DNA of 64,000 nt from Desulfovibrio sp. JY (GTDB lineage: Bacteria; Desulfobacterota; Desulfovibrionia; Desulfovibrionales; Desulfovibrionaceae), in NCBI GenBank assembly GCA_021730285.1, contig CP082962.1:3605501-3669500 (forward strand), read 5' to 3'. Under the pieces are notes generated by a model. That model was given only the letters and a program-made list of their open reading frames with translations, was not told the DNA's origin and did not search any database. Every line of letters begins with the position of its first letter. Position 1 is the first letter of the stretch. This document shows, one piece after another, positions 22,848 to 31,379 of this stretch. Position numbers and translations under genes: made by a program.

Positions 22848-22941
22848 GGAAGCGTTTCGTCACCGGTGTGGCGCCTGGACTTCAAATCCAGTGTGCGGTC
22901 GAGAGGTCGCAGGTAGGTTCGACTCCTATACGCTTCCGCCA
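22848..22941 (+). tRNA. selC: tRNA-Sec (anticodon TCA)
   Basis: The 94-nt gene has an 8-bp acceptor stem (GGAAGCGT with ACGCTTCC), an anticodon loop CTTCAAA with anticodon TCA at 22882-22884, a long variable arm and an encoded CCA end. The long acceptor stem and variable arm are characteristic of selenocysteine tRNA. So the organism should read UGA as selenocysteine in some proteins. It is also the integration site of the island that follows. Confidence 0.95.
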
Positions 22942-22943
22942 TC
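22917..22943 (+). other. Putative attL: 3' end of selC
   Basis: The 27 bases consist of GTTCGACTCCT, four bases ATAC and GCTTCCGCCATC. They recur at 32151-32177 with only the central four bases changed. The integrase gene starts about 100 bases away. Integration at the 3' end of a tRNA gene is typical for tyrosine-integrase islands. Confidence 0.75.
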
Positions 22944-22984
22944 ATTGAATAATTTCAGATTTGTCGGTGCTTCCTCGTCCCACC

Positions 22985-23040
22985 ATTTCTCTCCATATTG
23001 ATTTTTTGCTCCAATTTTGCTCCACTTGCTCCAACAGAGA
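22985..23040 (+). repeat. Three direct TTGCTCCA repeats upstream of the integrase
   Basis: TTGCTCCA occurs three times at short spacing just before the integrase start. Short direct repeats next to an att core can be arm-type binding sites for integrase or a directionality factor. No such assignment can be proven from sequence. Confidence 0.4.
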
Positions 23041-23049
23041 GGTGGAGCG

Positions 23050-24114
23050 ATGGCTACATTTCGCAAGCGTGGAAACCTCCAGTGGGAGGCCCGGATTCGC
23101 AAGTGCGGCTATCCCACGACGTGCAAGACCTTTGGCACCAAGGCCGAGGCCGAGCAGTGGGCAAAAGGCGTTGAAACCGAAATGTCCAAGGGGCAATTCG
23201 TCTCGACCAAAGCGGCCGAGGGCTACACCCTGGCCGAATGTCTCGACCGATACAAAGAAGAGTACCTGCCACGGCTCAAAAATCCGCAAAGCGAGATATA
23301 CCGGGCTGACCGTCTCAAAAGACGTGCCCTGGGCCTTCGGATCATGGCGACGATCCGCTCTACAGATATTGCGGATTATCGGCGCGAACGGGAAACAGAA
23401 GGTGTTTCGGCCAACACGATCCGTTTGGAGCTGGCGCTACTTTCGCGTCTTTTCAACTTCGCCAAAAGCGATTGGGGCATGGAAAGCCTGACCAATCCCG
23501 TGCAACTTGCTGCCAAGCCAAAATTGCCGTCTTTGCGAGAAAGACGACTTGAACAAGGGGAAGAAGAAAAGCTTTTTGAAGCTATTGGCAATGACTTTGA
23601 ATTTTCTGCAATAATAAAAATCGCTTTGGAAACGGCCCTTCGCCGAAGTGAAATCGTCAGTCTTACGTGGAAAGATGTTGACTTGCGTAATAAGACCGTA
23701 TTGTTGCAAGATACAAAGAATGGAACATGTCGCACAGTCCCCTTGTCAAAAAAAGCTCTTGAGGTGTTTCAAGGACTCCATAGGCATATTTCAGGAAAGG
23801 TTTTTCCGAGTTGTACTGTCCCGCAGTCGCTTTCAAAAAAGATGGCAAAAGCCTGTCAAAGGGCCGGGCTGGCGGACCTTCGCTTTCATGATTTGCGCCA
23901 TGAAGCCACCAGTCGTTTTTTTGAGCATACCGACCTGGATGTGATGGAAATCAAGGCCATTACCGGGCATAAGTCCTTGCAAATGCTGGCGCGATATACG
24001 CATTTGCGAACAGCAAGCCTCGCGGCGCGCCTGGACGGGGCGAAGCGGGGAGAACTCAGGCCTGTACAGGACCAACGCGAACCCGACAGACATACCGGTA
24101 TGATGCAATACTGA
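23050..24114 (+). CDS. Tyrosine recombinase / phage-type integrase
   Basis: 354 residues from the ATG at 23050 with GAGAGGTGGAG upstream (a TTG at 23017 is a weaker option). N-terminal SAM-like core-binding domain followed by the catalytic domain with the Arg in TALRRSEIVSL, HDLRHEATSR, TGHKSLQML and the nucleophilic Tyr in ARYTHL. All active-site residues appear present, so it may be functional. It lies directly downstream of selC. Base composition is less GC-rich than the neighbours, notably around 23540-23840, in line with transfer. It probably integrates the island ending near 32177. Confidence 0.95.
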   Translation: MATFRKRGNLQWEARIRKCGYPTTCKTFGTKAEAEQWAKGVETEMSKGQFVSTKAAEGYTLAECLDRYKEEYLPRLKNPQSEIYRADRLKRRALGLRIMATIRSTDIADYRRERETEGVSANTIRLELALLSRLFNFAKSDWGMESLTNPVQLAAKPKLPSLRERRLEQGEEEKLFEAIGNDFEFSAIIKIALETALRRSEIVSLTWKDVDLRNKTVLLQDTKNGTCRTVPLSKKALEVFQGLHRHISGKVFPSCTVPQSLSKKMAKACQRAGLADLRFHDLRHEATSRFFEHTDLDVMEIKAITGHKSLQMLARYTHLRTASLAARLDGAKRGELRPVQDQREPDRHTGMMQY

Positions 24115-24134
24115 CCTTGGAGGATGCAGCAGCC

Positions 24135-25760
24135 ATGGCCACACTGGGGTTCGGCAACATCAGGAAGCTCCTTTTGGAGATGGCTCAGCACCATTGCGTG
24201 GAGGAGGTGCTGCATCTCGCCGTGGAAACGTTGGCGGATATGGCAAATGTCGCCCTGGTCCGGGTCTGGCTCATCGAAGCAGGCGACCGCTGTGTTGCCT
24301 GCGCGCACAACGCGCAATGCCGCGACAAAGGCCATTGTCTGCATCTCAAGGCCAGTTCTGGCAGATCTATCCTCTCCGGCGGTAAGGCCTGGGGGGAGAT
24401 CAAAGGCTCTGCTTTCAGCCGCTTTCCCATCGGCATCCGCAAGGTCGGGCAAATCGCCCAAACGGGAAGACCGCTCGAAATCTCGGAGATCAATGCCAAC
24501 GAGCAATGGCTGGCCGATCCGGCCTGGGCCCGTCGGGAAACGATCAAGGGGTTTGCCGGACAGCCGCTCATCTGCCGTGACGAAGTGCTCGGGGTGTTAT
24601 CTGTCTTCACGCGGGTGGTTCTGGAGCAGGACACCCTCGACATGCTGCGCATGGTGGCCGACCATCTGGCCTACGCCATCGCCAACGCCAGGGCGTTCGA
24701 ACTGGTCGACCAGCTCAAGCAGCAAGTCGAACTGGAAAATGCCTACCTGCGGGAAGAAATCAACGAAGTTCAGGCGTTCAAAGGCATTATCGGACAGACC
24801 GAGGGCATCGAGCACATCCGCAAGCTCATCCGCATGGTCGGTCCCACCGACGCCAACGTGCTCATTTACGGCGAGTCCGGCACAGGCAAGGAAATGATCG
24901 CCCGCGAGATACACAATTGCAGCGGGCGCCACGACAAGCCGATGATCAAGATCAACTGTTCCGCCATTCCCCGGGAACTGTTCGAAAGCGAATTCTTCGG
25001 CCACGCCCGCGGTGCCTTCACCGGGGCCGTCAAAAATCGCATGGGATACTTCCAGGCGGCCGATGGCGGCACCTTGTTCCTCGACGAGGTGGGCGAAATT
25101 CCGGTCTATCTGCAAAGCAAGCTGTTGCGCGTGCTCCAGGAGGGCGAGTACCAGCGGGTCGGCGAGGATGCCGTCCGTAAAGTCAATGTCCGGATCATTG
25201 CGGCAACCAACCGCGATTTGCAGGCGGAAATCCAAACCGGGCAGTTCCGCGAGGACCTCTATTATCGGTTGCAGGTGTTTCCCGTGACGGTGCCGAGCCT
25301 GCGCGAACGCAAAAAAGACATTCCGCTGCTTGCCGCGCACTTCATCGACCTGTGCAGCCAAAAGATGAACCGGCCGTGCCCGCGACTCTCCGAAGGGCAA
25401 CGCCAGCGCCTCGTTGCGTATGACTGGCCGGGGAACATCCGCGAACTTCAAAACATCGTGGAACGCATCGTCATCACGGCCCAGCCGGATCAGGTTCTGC
25501 TCGAACTCGACCGCTCTCCTGCGGCCGTCTGCGAAGAACTGGCGGACCCACCGGCCATGATCCTGCCCAAACGCGTGCTCACGGAACAGGAACTGCGCGA
25601 TCTGGAAAAAAGCAACATGCAGGAAGCCCTGCGCCAAATGAACTGGCGCATCTACGGACCGCGCGGCGCCGCGAAACTGCTCGGCATCAACCCGACGACC
25701 CTCATTTCCCGCTTGAAGAAACTCGGCATCTACGTCTCCCGGGTGCAACCGCAAGAGTAG
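24135..25760 (+). CDS. GAF-domain sigma-54-dependent activator with Cys cluster
   Basis: 541 residues. N-terminal GAF domain (about 1-190) containing four cysteines in C-X2-C-X5-C-X5-C spacing (CVACAHNAQCRDKGHC, near residue 56), AAA+ domain with GESGTGKE, the GAFTGA sigma-54 loop and DEVGE, and a C-terminal Fis-type helix-turn-helix ending near NPTTLISRLKKLG. There is no receiver domain, so it is ligand- or redox-controlled rather than phosphorylated. The Cys set could hold a metal or Fe-S cluster. Two sigma-54-type promoters lie in the same island ahead of lrgA and dsrA; these are its probable targets. Start at ATG 24135; TTG 24117 is the alternative. Confidence 0.9.
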   Translation: MATLGFGNIRKLLLEMAQHHCVEEVLHLAVETLADMANVALVRVWLIEAGDRCVACAHNAQCRDKGHCLHLKASSGRSILSGGKAWGEIKGSAFSRFPIGIRKVGQIAQTGRPLEISEINANEQWLADPAWARRETIKGFAGQPLICRDEVLGVLSVFTRVVLEQDTLDMLRMVADHLAYAIANARAFELVDQLKQQVELENAYLREEINEVQAFKGIIGQTEGIEHIRKLIRMVGPTDANVLIYGESGTGKEMIAREIHNCSGRHDKPMIKINCSAIPRELFESEFFGHARGAFTGAVKNRMGYFQAADGGTLFLDEVGEIPVYLQSKLLRVLQEGEYQRVGEDAVRKVNVRIIAATNRDLQAEIQTGQFREDLYYRLQVFPVTVPSLRERKKDIPLLAAHFIDLCSQKMNRPCPRLSEGQRQRLVAYDWPGNIRELQNIVERIVITAQPDQVLLELDRSPAAVCEELADPPAMILPKRVLTEQELRDLEKSNMQEALRQMNWRIYGPRGAAKLLGINPTTLISRLKKLGIYVSRVQPQE

Positions 25761-25863
25761 CCGTTTGCGCGCGCCGGCATGGGGCGACCGAATTCTCCCG
25801 GGTATTTTGGGGGCAGCAACAAAACGGCTTATACGGAACAAATATTGCAGAGAGCATTCCACT

Positions 25864-26814
25864 ATGTTGTACAAAAAAATGGAATGCCTTGTCATACTTT
25901 TTGTTATGGCAATAGTCTTTGTTGCCGAATACTTCCACATACACGATGTTATTTTTCCTGAAATAGCCGCCTTGGCATTCGGGGCATGGGTCCTGGAAAC
26001 GCGTCCCTGGCCCGGTCCGGTGTGGACAATATGGTTCTCGCCAACGCTTGGTGCGATTACTGGCGTTGCGATCTTGTATTTTGTACCCTATACATTCACA
26101 ATAATGGCGTTTATCGCCTTGATCTTCGTCTTAATCGAGCTCAAAATTGCACGATCCTCCATCTCACCTTCCATTTCGGCGGCCATTTTGCCAATGCTTA
26201 TCAATGCCAAAGGGTTGGTGTATCCTGTCGCTGTTTGTTTGACTACCGGAACTGTCGCATTGATCGCCGCGCATAGAGAAAAACAGCATATCCAGGTCGA
26301 AAGGCCATCTTGTGACAACAACGGCGAAACTGTTGCAAACAGTGACAGACTGACAAAGAAGTGCTTCCATTATAGCAAGATATTCCTGGCAGTCTTGGCC
26401 ATTACCTTGCTTGCCGACAAAACGAACGTTCTTTATATCGTCTCACCACCATTGATCGTGGTCTTTTTCGAGCTGGCGCATCCCCAAAGCGTTTTCCCCA
26501 AAGACGCCTCTAAAAAACTCTTCTTCATGCTGACCTGTTGTGCTTTGGAGGGCATGTTTTGGGTAGCGTTGGTTGTCGAGTTTTGTTCGGGGCCACGTTG
26601 GATTGCGGCGGGGCTCTCCATGGCAACGGCACTCTCCTTGTCGCGCCTCTTTCGTTTGGCGCCGCCACCAGCCTTTGCCTTGGCACTGTTGCCTCTTATT
26701 CTTCCGTCTCAAAAGCTCTACAGCTACCCGGCAAGCGTGGTTGTCGGCGCATTTCTTTTTATCGTGTTCGCAAGGTTTTTGTTCGACAAGAAAAGCATTC
26801 CGTTGCTCCCATGA
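25864..26814 (+). CDS. Multi-pass membrane protein of unknown function
   Basis: 316 residues from the ATG at 25864 (GAGAG upstream). About ten hydrophobic helices in two halves, separated by a polar stretch around residues 140-165. The first half contains IFPEIAALAFGAW and SPSISAAILPMLI, which look conserved in character but do not let me name a family. The composition is clearly more AT-rich than the neighbours, a sign of foreign origin. It follows the sigma-54 activator by 103 bases on the same strand and may share its transcript. A transporter or membrane sensor is possible. Confidence 0.75.
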   Translation: MLYKKMECLVILFVMAIVFVAEYFHIHDVIFPEIAALAFGAWVLETRPWPGPVWTIWFSPTLGAITGVAILYFVPYTFTIMAFIALIFVLIELKIARSSISPSISAAILPMLINAKGLVYPVAVCLTTGTVALIAAHREKQHIQVERPSCDNNGETVANSDRLTKKCFHYSKIFLAVLAITLLADKTNVLYIVSPPLIVVFFELAHPQSVFPKDASKKLFFMLTCCALEGMFWVALVVEFCSGPRWIAAGLSMATALSLSRLFRLAPPPAFALALLPLILPSQKLYSYPASVVVGAFLFIVFARFLFDKKSIPLLP

Positions 26815-26962
26815 GCAACATCCCAGGTGGTCTTTTGAGGCCGAGAAGGAGGGGATTGCAAAAAGGATTATAACGCTAAAAAATACAAATGAAAAATGCT
26901 GTCTTTATCGGCCGCCTCATCTGTGCCGCAACGTTGAAAGGAGAGAGAACGTTTCTGACCGA

Positions 26963-27658
26963 TTACACCACGCCCAAAAGCCAGACGCCCAACGGTGCGA
27001 AGGCCGCCGTAAGCATGCCGGCCAGAATCATGGCCAGTCCGGCCATGGCCCCCTGCTGCTCGCCCTCCAGCAGGGCCGTGGCCGTTCCCTGGGCGTGGGA
27101 TGTTGTCCCCAGGGCCAATCCCCGGGCCACGGGGTGCGTGATGCCCACGCGGGTCAGCAGCCAGCCGCCGAGCAGGGACCCCAAGGTTCCCGTGGCAACG
27201 ACAAAGGCCGCGCTCAGTGCCGGAATCCCCTTATAAATGCGCGCGATCTCCACGGCGAAGGGGATGGAAACGCCCTTGGGCAAAATGGAGACGACCACCG
27301 CCTGCGGCAGCCCGCCGACCTTGGCCGCATATCCGGCCGAAAGCATGGCCAGAAGCGATCCGGCCGCGACACTGGTCAGGATGGCCGGGCCATAGACGTA
27401 CAAGAGCCGGCGATGCCGGTACAGCGGTACGGCCAAGGCGACCGTCGCCGGCCCCAAGAGCATCGTCATGGCGTCCTTGGCCGGCACATAGGCCGCGTAC
27501 GGGATGTCGCAGGCGACAAGCAGGCCGATGATCACGCCGGCGCTCAGGGCCACGACGTTGAGCAGCGGATGGTTGAAACGGAGGGAAAGGCGCCGGATAC
27601 CCAGATACACGAGCACGGTACCGGCACTGTACCCGAGCAGGGAGAGGAGGTCCTGCAT
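26963..27658 (-). CDS. lrgB: LrgB/CidB family membrane protein
   Basis: 231 residues with about 6-7 membrane helices. Family-typical motifs are LLGPATVALAVPLYRHR, LPKGVSIPFAVEIA and GLALGTTSHAQGTATAL. The ATG at 27658 overlaps the lrgA stop by one base (TGATG), so the pair is coupled. LrgAB/CidAB proteins were first described as holin-like; several relatives transport pyruvate (Bacillus PftAB) or glycolate (plant PLGG1). In this lactate-using bacterium a three-carbon acid transporter is a reasonable inference. Confidence 0.92.
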   Translation of the reverse strand: MQDLLSLLGYSAGTVLVYLGIRRLSLRFNHPLLNVVALSAGVIIGLLVACDIPYAAYVPAKDAMTMLLGPATVALAVPLYRHRRLLYVYGPAILTSVAAGSLLAMLSAGYAAKVGGLPQAVVVSILPKGVSIPFAVEIARIYKGIPALSAAFVVATGTLGSLLGGWLLTRVGITHPVARGLALGTTSHAQGTATALLEGEQQGAMAGLAMILAGMLTAAFAPLGVWLLGVV

Positions 27659-28056
27659 CAACGTTTCCTGTGCAGCAAAAGTGTCACGAAGCCGACCGAC
27701 AGCAGCGGCAAAAGCGAACTGATCAGGATGGCTGCGAAAAGCACCATTCCGTAATGGCTGAAGACTTCTCCCCATTCCATGAGGCCGACGGCAATAGGGA
27801 TGAAAAAAAACACCAGGTGGCGCAAGAGAAAATCCGCTGTCCGCTCCACCTGCTCAAGCCTGATCACCCCGAGACACAGCAGGCTGAAAAGGACAAGCAC
27901 GCCGAGGACGTTGCCCGGCAGCGGCCAGTGGGCCCAGCCCACGAACCGGTTGCAGCCCCAGGATATCCCCCACAGGATCGCCAATTGTCCAAGGCAGCGC
28001 AGGATATTCGCTCCGTAGCGCCTGGGCCCCGATCCCGGCTGTTTTTCGCTTTCCAA
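27658..28056 (-). CDS. lrgA: LrgA/CidA family membrane protein
   Basis: 132 residues if started at the TTG at 28056, which has AAGGGG at proper spacing and gives the usual family length. An ATG at 28152 in the same frame lies upstream of the predicted sigma-54 transcript start and is therefore unlikely. Four hydrophobic helices; family features WPLPGNVLGVLVLF and FFIPIAVGLMEW. Partner of LrgB. It is transcribed away from dsrAB from its own -24/-12 promoter. Confidence 0.85.
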   Translation of the reverse strand: MESEKQPGSGPRRYGANILRCLGQLAILWGISWGCNRFVGWAHWPLPGNVLGVLVLFSLLCLGVIRLEQVERTADFLLRHLVFFFIPIAVGLMEWGEVFSHYGMVLFAAILISSLLPLLSVGFVTLLLHRKR

Positions 28057-28159
28057 AACATCCCCTTTTCGCGTTTGCCCCAATGACCGTGCAAACGCCT
28101 TGTCCGATACGCAACCACGCACCGGTTGACAATGGCTGCGGGCACAGGGCATTGGCGTT

Positions 28160-28174
28160 GCAATAGCCGAGCCA
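28160..28174 (-). promoter_or_regulatory. Sigma-54 promoter of lrgAB
   Basis: On the minus strand the bases are TGGCTC-GGCTA-TTGC, one mismatch from the -24/-12 consensus. The start would fall near 28148, leaving a leader of about 90 bases to the lrgA TTG. Confidence 0.75.
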
Positions 28175-28282
28175 GGCGCCTTGGTCGTTGCACCGGCGGC
28201 CTCGGCGCGGCCGACAGACGGGGGCCTGTGCTGCCCATGCCCCCGTCCCCAGAAGCGGTCCCTGCGGGCAAGCGCTGGAGTG

Positions 28283-28338
28283 ACAATGAAAGTTCGTTTA
28301 TAATGGTTTTATTCTATTATAAACAATGAATTTTCGTT
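28283..28338. promoter_or_regulatory. Operator-like repeats between lrgA and dsrA, putative enhancer
   Basis: ACAATGAAAGTTCGTT (28283-28298) and ACAATGAATTTTCGTT (28323-28338) are direct repeats exactly 40 bases apart; each is itself an imperfect palindrome AAYGAA-NN-TTCRTT. Between them GTTTATAAT (28296-28304) and ATTATAAAC (28316-28324) form a 9-bp inverted repeat. The block lies about 110 bases from the lrgA promoter and 125-180 bases from the dsrA promoter, the normal range for sigma-54 enhancer sites. A TATAAT at 28299-28304 lacks a good -35 box. Confidence 0.6.
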
Positions 28339-28461
28339 GTTTTCTTTTTTCCAACGCCCGTTCCTCCCTTCTTTTTGTGTGTATGCACTTGTGGTGTTGT
28401 CGTCGTAATATCATAAATTCATTTACTTTTTAGGACATGCTTTGGCCTAAGGCACAGACTG

Positions 28462-28476
28462 CGGCACTATCCTTGC
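28462..28476 (+). promoter_or_regulatory. Sigma-54 promoter of dsrAB
   Basis: CGGCAC-TATCC-TTGC followed by T differs from the -24/-12 consensus only at the first base. The predicted start near 28488 leaves a leader of about 155 bases. An alternative sigma-70-like pair (TTGTGG at 28389, CATAAA at 28412, 17 bases apart) is weaker. The remaining leader shows no obvious structure. Confidence 0.75.
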
Positions 28477-28643
28477 TTTGCCGCCGGGGAACATCTGGCT
28501 GGGCTCTGCCCGTTCGGCTGCCGTTCCCAAGTCTTGCCCGCATCCGGATTGCGGCGGCAACCCTGGCTGCGCGCAACGAACCCCACAGGCCTGTCCCAGT
28601 CGCGATATGCGCAACCACTCGCCAATGCGAAAGGAGAACGCCC

Positions 28644-29957
28644 ATGGCAAAACACCAGACTCCGCTGCTCGATCAGCTCGAAAGCGGGCCCTGGCCCAGC
28701 TTTGTGTCCGACATCAAGCAGGAAGCGGCCCGACGCGCCGCCAACCCTGACGGCATCGAATTCCAGATTCCCGCGCAATGCGCCGACGACCTGCTCGGCG
28801 TCCTGGAACTTTCCTTCAAGGATAAGGAGACCCACTGGAAACATGGCGGCATTGTCGGCGTCTTCGGCTACGGCGGCGGCGTCATCGGTCGCTACTGCGA
28901 CCAGCCCGAACAATTCCCGGGCGTGGCCCACTTCCACACCGTCCGTGTGAACCAGCCCTCCGGCAAGTACTACACCACGGAATACTTGCGCGGCGTCATG
29001 GATATCTGGGACATGCGCGGTTCGGGCCTGACCAACATGCACGGCTCCACTGGTGACATCGTACTGCTCGGCACCACGACGCCGCAGCTCGAAGAAGTCT
29101 ATCACGACCTGTCGCACAAGATGCGCACCGACCTCGGCGGTTCCGGCGGCAACCTGCGTACCCCGGCCGACTGCCTGGGCCAGTCCCGCTGCGAATTCGC
29201 CTGCTACGACACCCAGGACGTGTGCCACACCCTGACCAACGACTACCAGGACGAGTTGCACCGCCCGGCCTTTCCTTACAAGTTCAAGTTCAAGTTCGAC
29301 GGCTGCCCCAACGGCTGCGTCTGCTCCATCGCCCGTTCCGACTTCTCGGTCATCGGCACCTGGAAAGACGACATCCGCATCGATCAGGACCGCGTGCGCG
29401 CCTATGTGGCCGGCGAGTTCAAGCCCGGCGGCGGCTCCCACAGCAGCCGCGACTGGGGCGCCTTCGACGTGGTCAAGGAAGTCGTGGACCGTTGTCCCAC
29501 CAAGTGCATGCGCTACGACGGCGTCACGCTCGCCATCGACAACAGCAACTGCACCCGTTGCATGCACTGCATCAACACCATGCCGGCAGCGCTTAAGATC
29601 GGCAAGGAAACCGGGGCGTCCATCCTGCTTGGCGCCAAGGCCCCGATCCTGGACGGCGCGCAAATGTCCTCCCTGCTCGTGCCCTTCATCGTGGTGGAAA
29701 AGCCCTATGATGAGATCAAGGAAGTCATTGAGAACATCTGGGACTGGTGGATGGAAGAAGGCAAGAACCGCGAGCGCGTGGGCGAGACCATGAAACGTCT
29801 CTCCTTCCAGCGCCTGCTCGAAGTCACCAAAATCAAGGCCATGCCGCAGCACGTCAAAGAGCCGCGTTCCAACCCGTACATCTTCTTCCGGGAAGAGGAA
29901 GTGCCCGGCGGCTTTGCCCACGACGAAGCGGCCTATCGCCAGAGACACATGAGATAA
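28644..29957 (+). CDS. dsrA: Dissimilatory (bi)sulfite reductase alpha subunit
   Basis: 437 residues, the same length as D. vulgaris DsrA. With DsrB it forms the cytoplasmic alpha2beta2 enzyme reducing sulfite with siroheme-[4Fe-4S] centres. The cofactor cysteines are at canonical places: Cys177 and Cys183 (CLGQSRC), Cys221 and Cys225 (CPNGC). The inserted ferredoxin domain has Cys284, Cys288, Cys303, Cys306 and Cys309. AAGGAGAACG precedes the ATG; the frame is open further upstream but without a ribosome site. It appears intact and Desulfovibrio-like. Unusual are its place in an integrase-bearing island and its -24/-12 promoter. dsrB follows after 16 bases. Confidence 0.97.
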   Translation: MAKHQTPLLDQLESGPWPSFVSDIKQEAARRAANPDGIEFQIPAQCADDLLGVLELSFKDKETHWKHGGIVGVFGYGGGVIGRYCDQPEQFPGVAHFHTVRVNQPSGKYYTTEYLRGVMDIWDMRGSGLTNMHGSTGDIVLLGTTTPQLEEVYHDLSHKMRTDLGGSGGNLRTPADCLGQSRCEFACYDTQDVCHTLTNDYQDELHRPAFPYKFKFKFDGCPNGCVCSIARSDFSVIGTWKDDIRIDQDRVRAYVAGEFKPGGGSHSSRDWGAFDVVKEVVDRCPTKCMRYDGVTLAIDNSNCTRCMHCINTMPAALKIGKETGASILLGAKAPILDGAQMSSLLVPFIVVEKPYDEIKEVIENIWDWWMEEGKNRERVGETMKRLSFQRLLEVTKIKAMPQHVKEPRSNPYIFFREEEVPGGFAHDEAAYRQRHMR

Positions 29958-29973
29958 AGGGGGGAGTATACAG

Positions 29974-31137
29974 ATGGCGTTTATTTCTTCCGGGTACAAT
30001 CCCGCCAAGCCCATGGATGGCCGGATCACGGATATCGGTCCTCGGCATTTCGAAGAATTCTATCCGCCGGTTATCAAAAAGAACAAAGGCCAGTGGGACT
30101 ACCACGAGATCGTCAAGCCCGGCGTGCTCAAGCACGTAGGACTCTCCGGCGACGTGGTCTACACCGTACGCGCCGGCGGCGCCCGCCTCATGAGCGTCAC
30201 CCACGTCCGCGAGATCTGCGAGATCGCCGACAAGCACTGCGGCGGCCACCTGCGCTTCACCACGCGTAACAACGTGGAATTCATGGTCGATAACGAAGCC
30301 TCTCTGGATGCACTCATCGCCGACCTCGAGTCCCGCAAGTTCGCCGGCGGCAGCTACAAGTTCCCCATCGGCGGCACCGGCGCCTGCGTGTCCAACATCG
30401 TCCATACCCAGGGCTATGTGCACTGCCACACCCCGGCCACCGACGCCTCCGGCCCGGTCAAGGCCGTCATGGACGAGATGTTCGAGTACTTCCAGTCCAT
30501 GACCCTGCCGGCCATGGTCCGCATCTCGCTGGCCTGCTGCCTGAACATGTGCGGCGCCGTGCACTGCTCCGACATCGGCATCGTCGGCATCCACCGCAAG
30601 CCGCCCATCGTCGAGCACGACCGTCTGGACAACATCTGCGAAATCCCCCTGGCAGTCTCCGCCTGTCCCACCGGCGCCATCAAGCCGACCAAGGTGGAGA
30701 TCGACGGCAAGAAGGTCAACTCCGTCGCGGTCAACGCCTCGCGCTGCATGTACTGCGGCAACTGCTACACCATGTGCCCGGCCATGCCGCTCGCTTCCGG
30801 CGAGGGCGACGGCATCGTGCTCATGGTCGGCGGCAAGGTGTCCAACCGCATCTCCATGCCCAAGTTCTCCAAGGTCGTTGTGGCCTACATCCCCAACGAG
30901 CCGCCGCGCTGGCCGACGCTGACCAAGATGATCAAGCACATCGTCGAGGTCTACGCCGCCAATGCCATGAAATATGAGCGGTTAGGTGAATGGGCCGAGC
31001 GCATCGGCTGGGAAAAGTTCTTCGAGATGTGTGATCTTGAGTTCACCCACCACTGCATCGATGACTTCCGTGATCCGGCCTACTACACGTGGCGCCAGAG
31101 CACGCAGTTCAAGTTCACCAAGCACGTCGAGGCCTGA
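29974..31137 (+). CDS. dsrB: Dissimilatory (bi)sulfite reductase beta subunit
   Basis: 387 residues. Catalytic siroheme-cluster cysteines Cys151 (GYVHCHTPA), Cys188, Cys189 and Cys193 (LACCLNMCG) are at the expected positions. The ferredoxin domain carries Cys231 (SACPTGA), Cys258, Cys261, Cys264 and Cys268 ([11 protein letters not shown]). GGGGGAG lies before the ATG. It forms the active enzyme with DsrA. In sulfate reducers dsrD normally follows dsrB; here a hairpin, a terminator and a methyltransferase gene follow and no DsrD-sized reading frame is present. No frameshift or missing residue is visible. Confidence 0.97.
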   Translation: MAFISSGYNPAKPMDGRITDIGPRHFEEFYPPVIKKNKGQWDYHEIVKPGVLKHVGLSGDVVYTVRAGGARLMSVTHVREICEIADKHCGGHLRFTTRNNVEFMVDNEASLDALIADLESRKFAGGSYKFPIGGTGACVSNIVHTQGYVHCHTPATDASGPVKAVMDEMFEYFQSMTLPAMVRISLACCLNMCGAVHCSDIGIVGIHRKPPIVEHDRLDNICEIPLAVSACPTGAIKPTKVEIDGKKVNSVAVNASRCMYCGNCYTMCPAMPLASGEGDGIVLMVGGKVSNRISMPKFSKVVVAYIPNEPPRWPTLTKMIKHIVEVYAANAMKYERLGEWAERIGWEKFFEMCDLEFTHHCIDDFRDPAYYTWRQSTQFKFTKHVEA

Positions 31138-31148
31138 GCATCAACCAT

Positions 31149-31177
31149 CCGGGCGGGGAGAAAAGCTCCCCGCCCGG
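31149..31177 (+). other. Strong hairpin directly after dsrB
   Basis: CCGGGCGGGGAG (31149-31160) pairs perfectly with CTCCCCGCCCGG (31166-31177) across AAAAG. No T tract follows, so on its own it is not an intrinsic terminator; it may protect the mRNA 3' end. Confidence 0.75.
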
Positions 31178-31180
31178 GTC

Positions 31181-31217
31181 AAAGCCAAGGTACGGGTGTT
31201 GTACCTGGCTTTTCTTT
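31181..31217 (+). terminator. Intrinsic terminator of dsrAB
   Basis: AAAGCCAAGGTAC (31181-31193) pairs with GTACCTGGCTTT (31201-31212) with one bulged base, followed by a T-rich tail (TTTTCTTT). Confidence 0.8.
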
Positions 31218-31379
31218 GCCAGGGAGACGACCGCGCGTGGATAGGGCCGTGAAGAGGCTGCTCTTCGCGTTTATCCTTGTCCGATGTGTTTGAAAGACAT
31301 CGGCGATAGGGGTATTGCCTGGGGCGCGATGCAGAGGCCCTGACCGAATCCGTTCACACCCATCAGGAGATTTTCCACA

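Noticed and set aside
22985-23040. A CRISPR-like repeat cluster
   Set aside because: Repeats are only 8 bases with irregular 1-3 base gaps and no spacers or cas genes.
28437-28643. A 69-codon N-terminal extension of DsrA
   Set aside because: It overlaps the predicted promoter; the ATG at 28644 has a strong ribosome site and gives the canonical 437 residues.
31149-31177. Strong hairpin after dsrB as intrinsic terminator
   Set aside because: No T tract follows; the next hairpin at 31181-31217 fits that role better.
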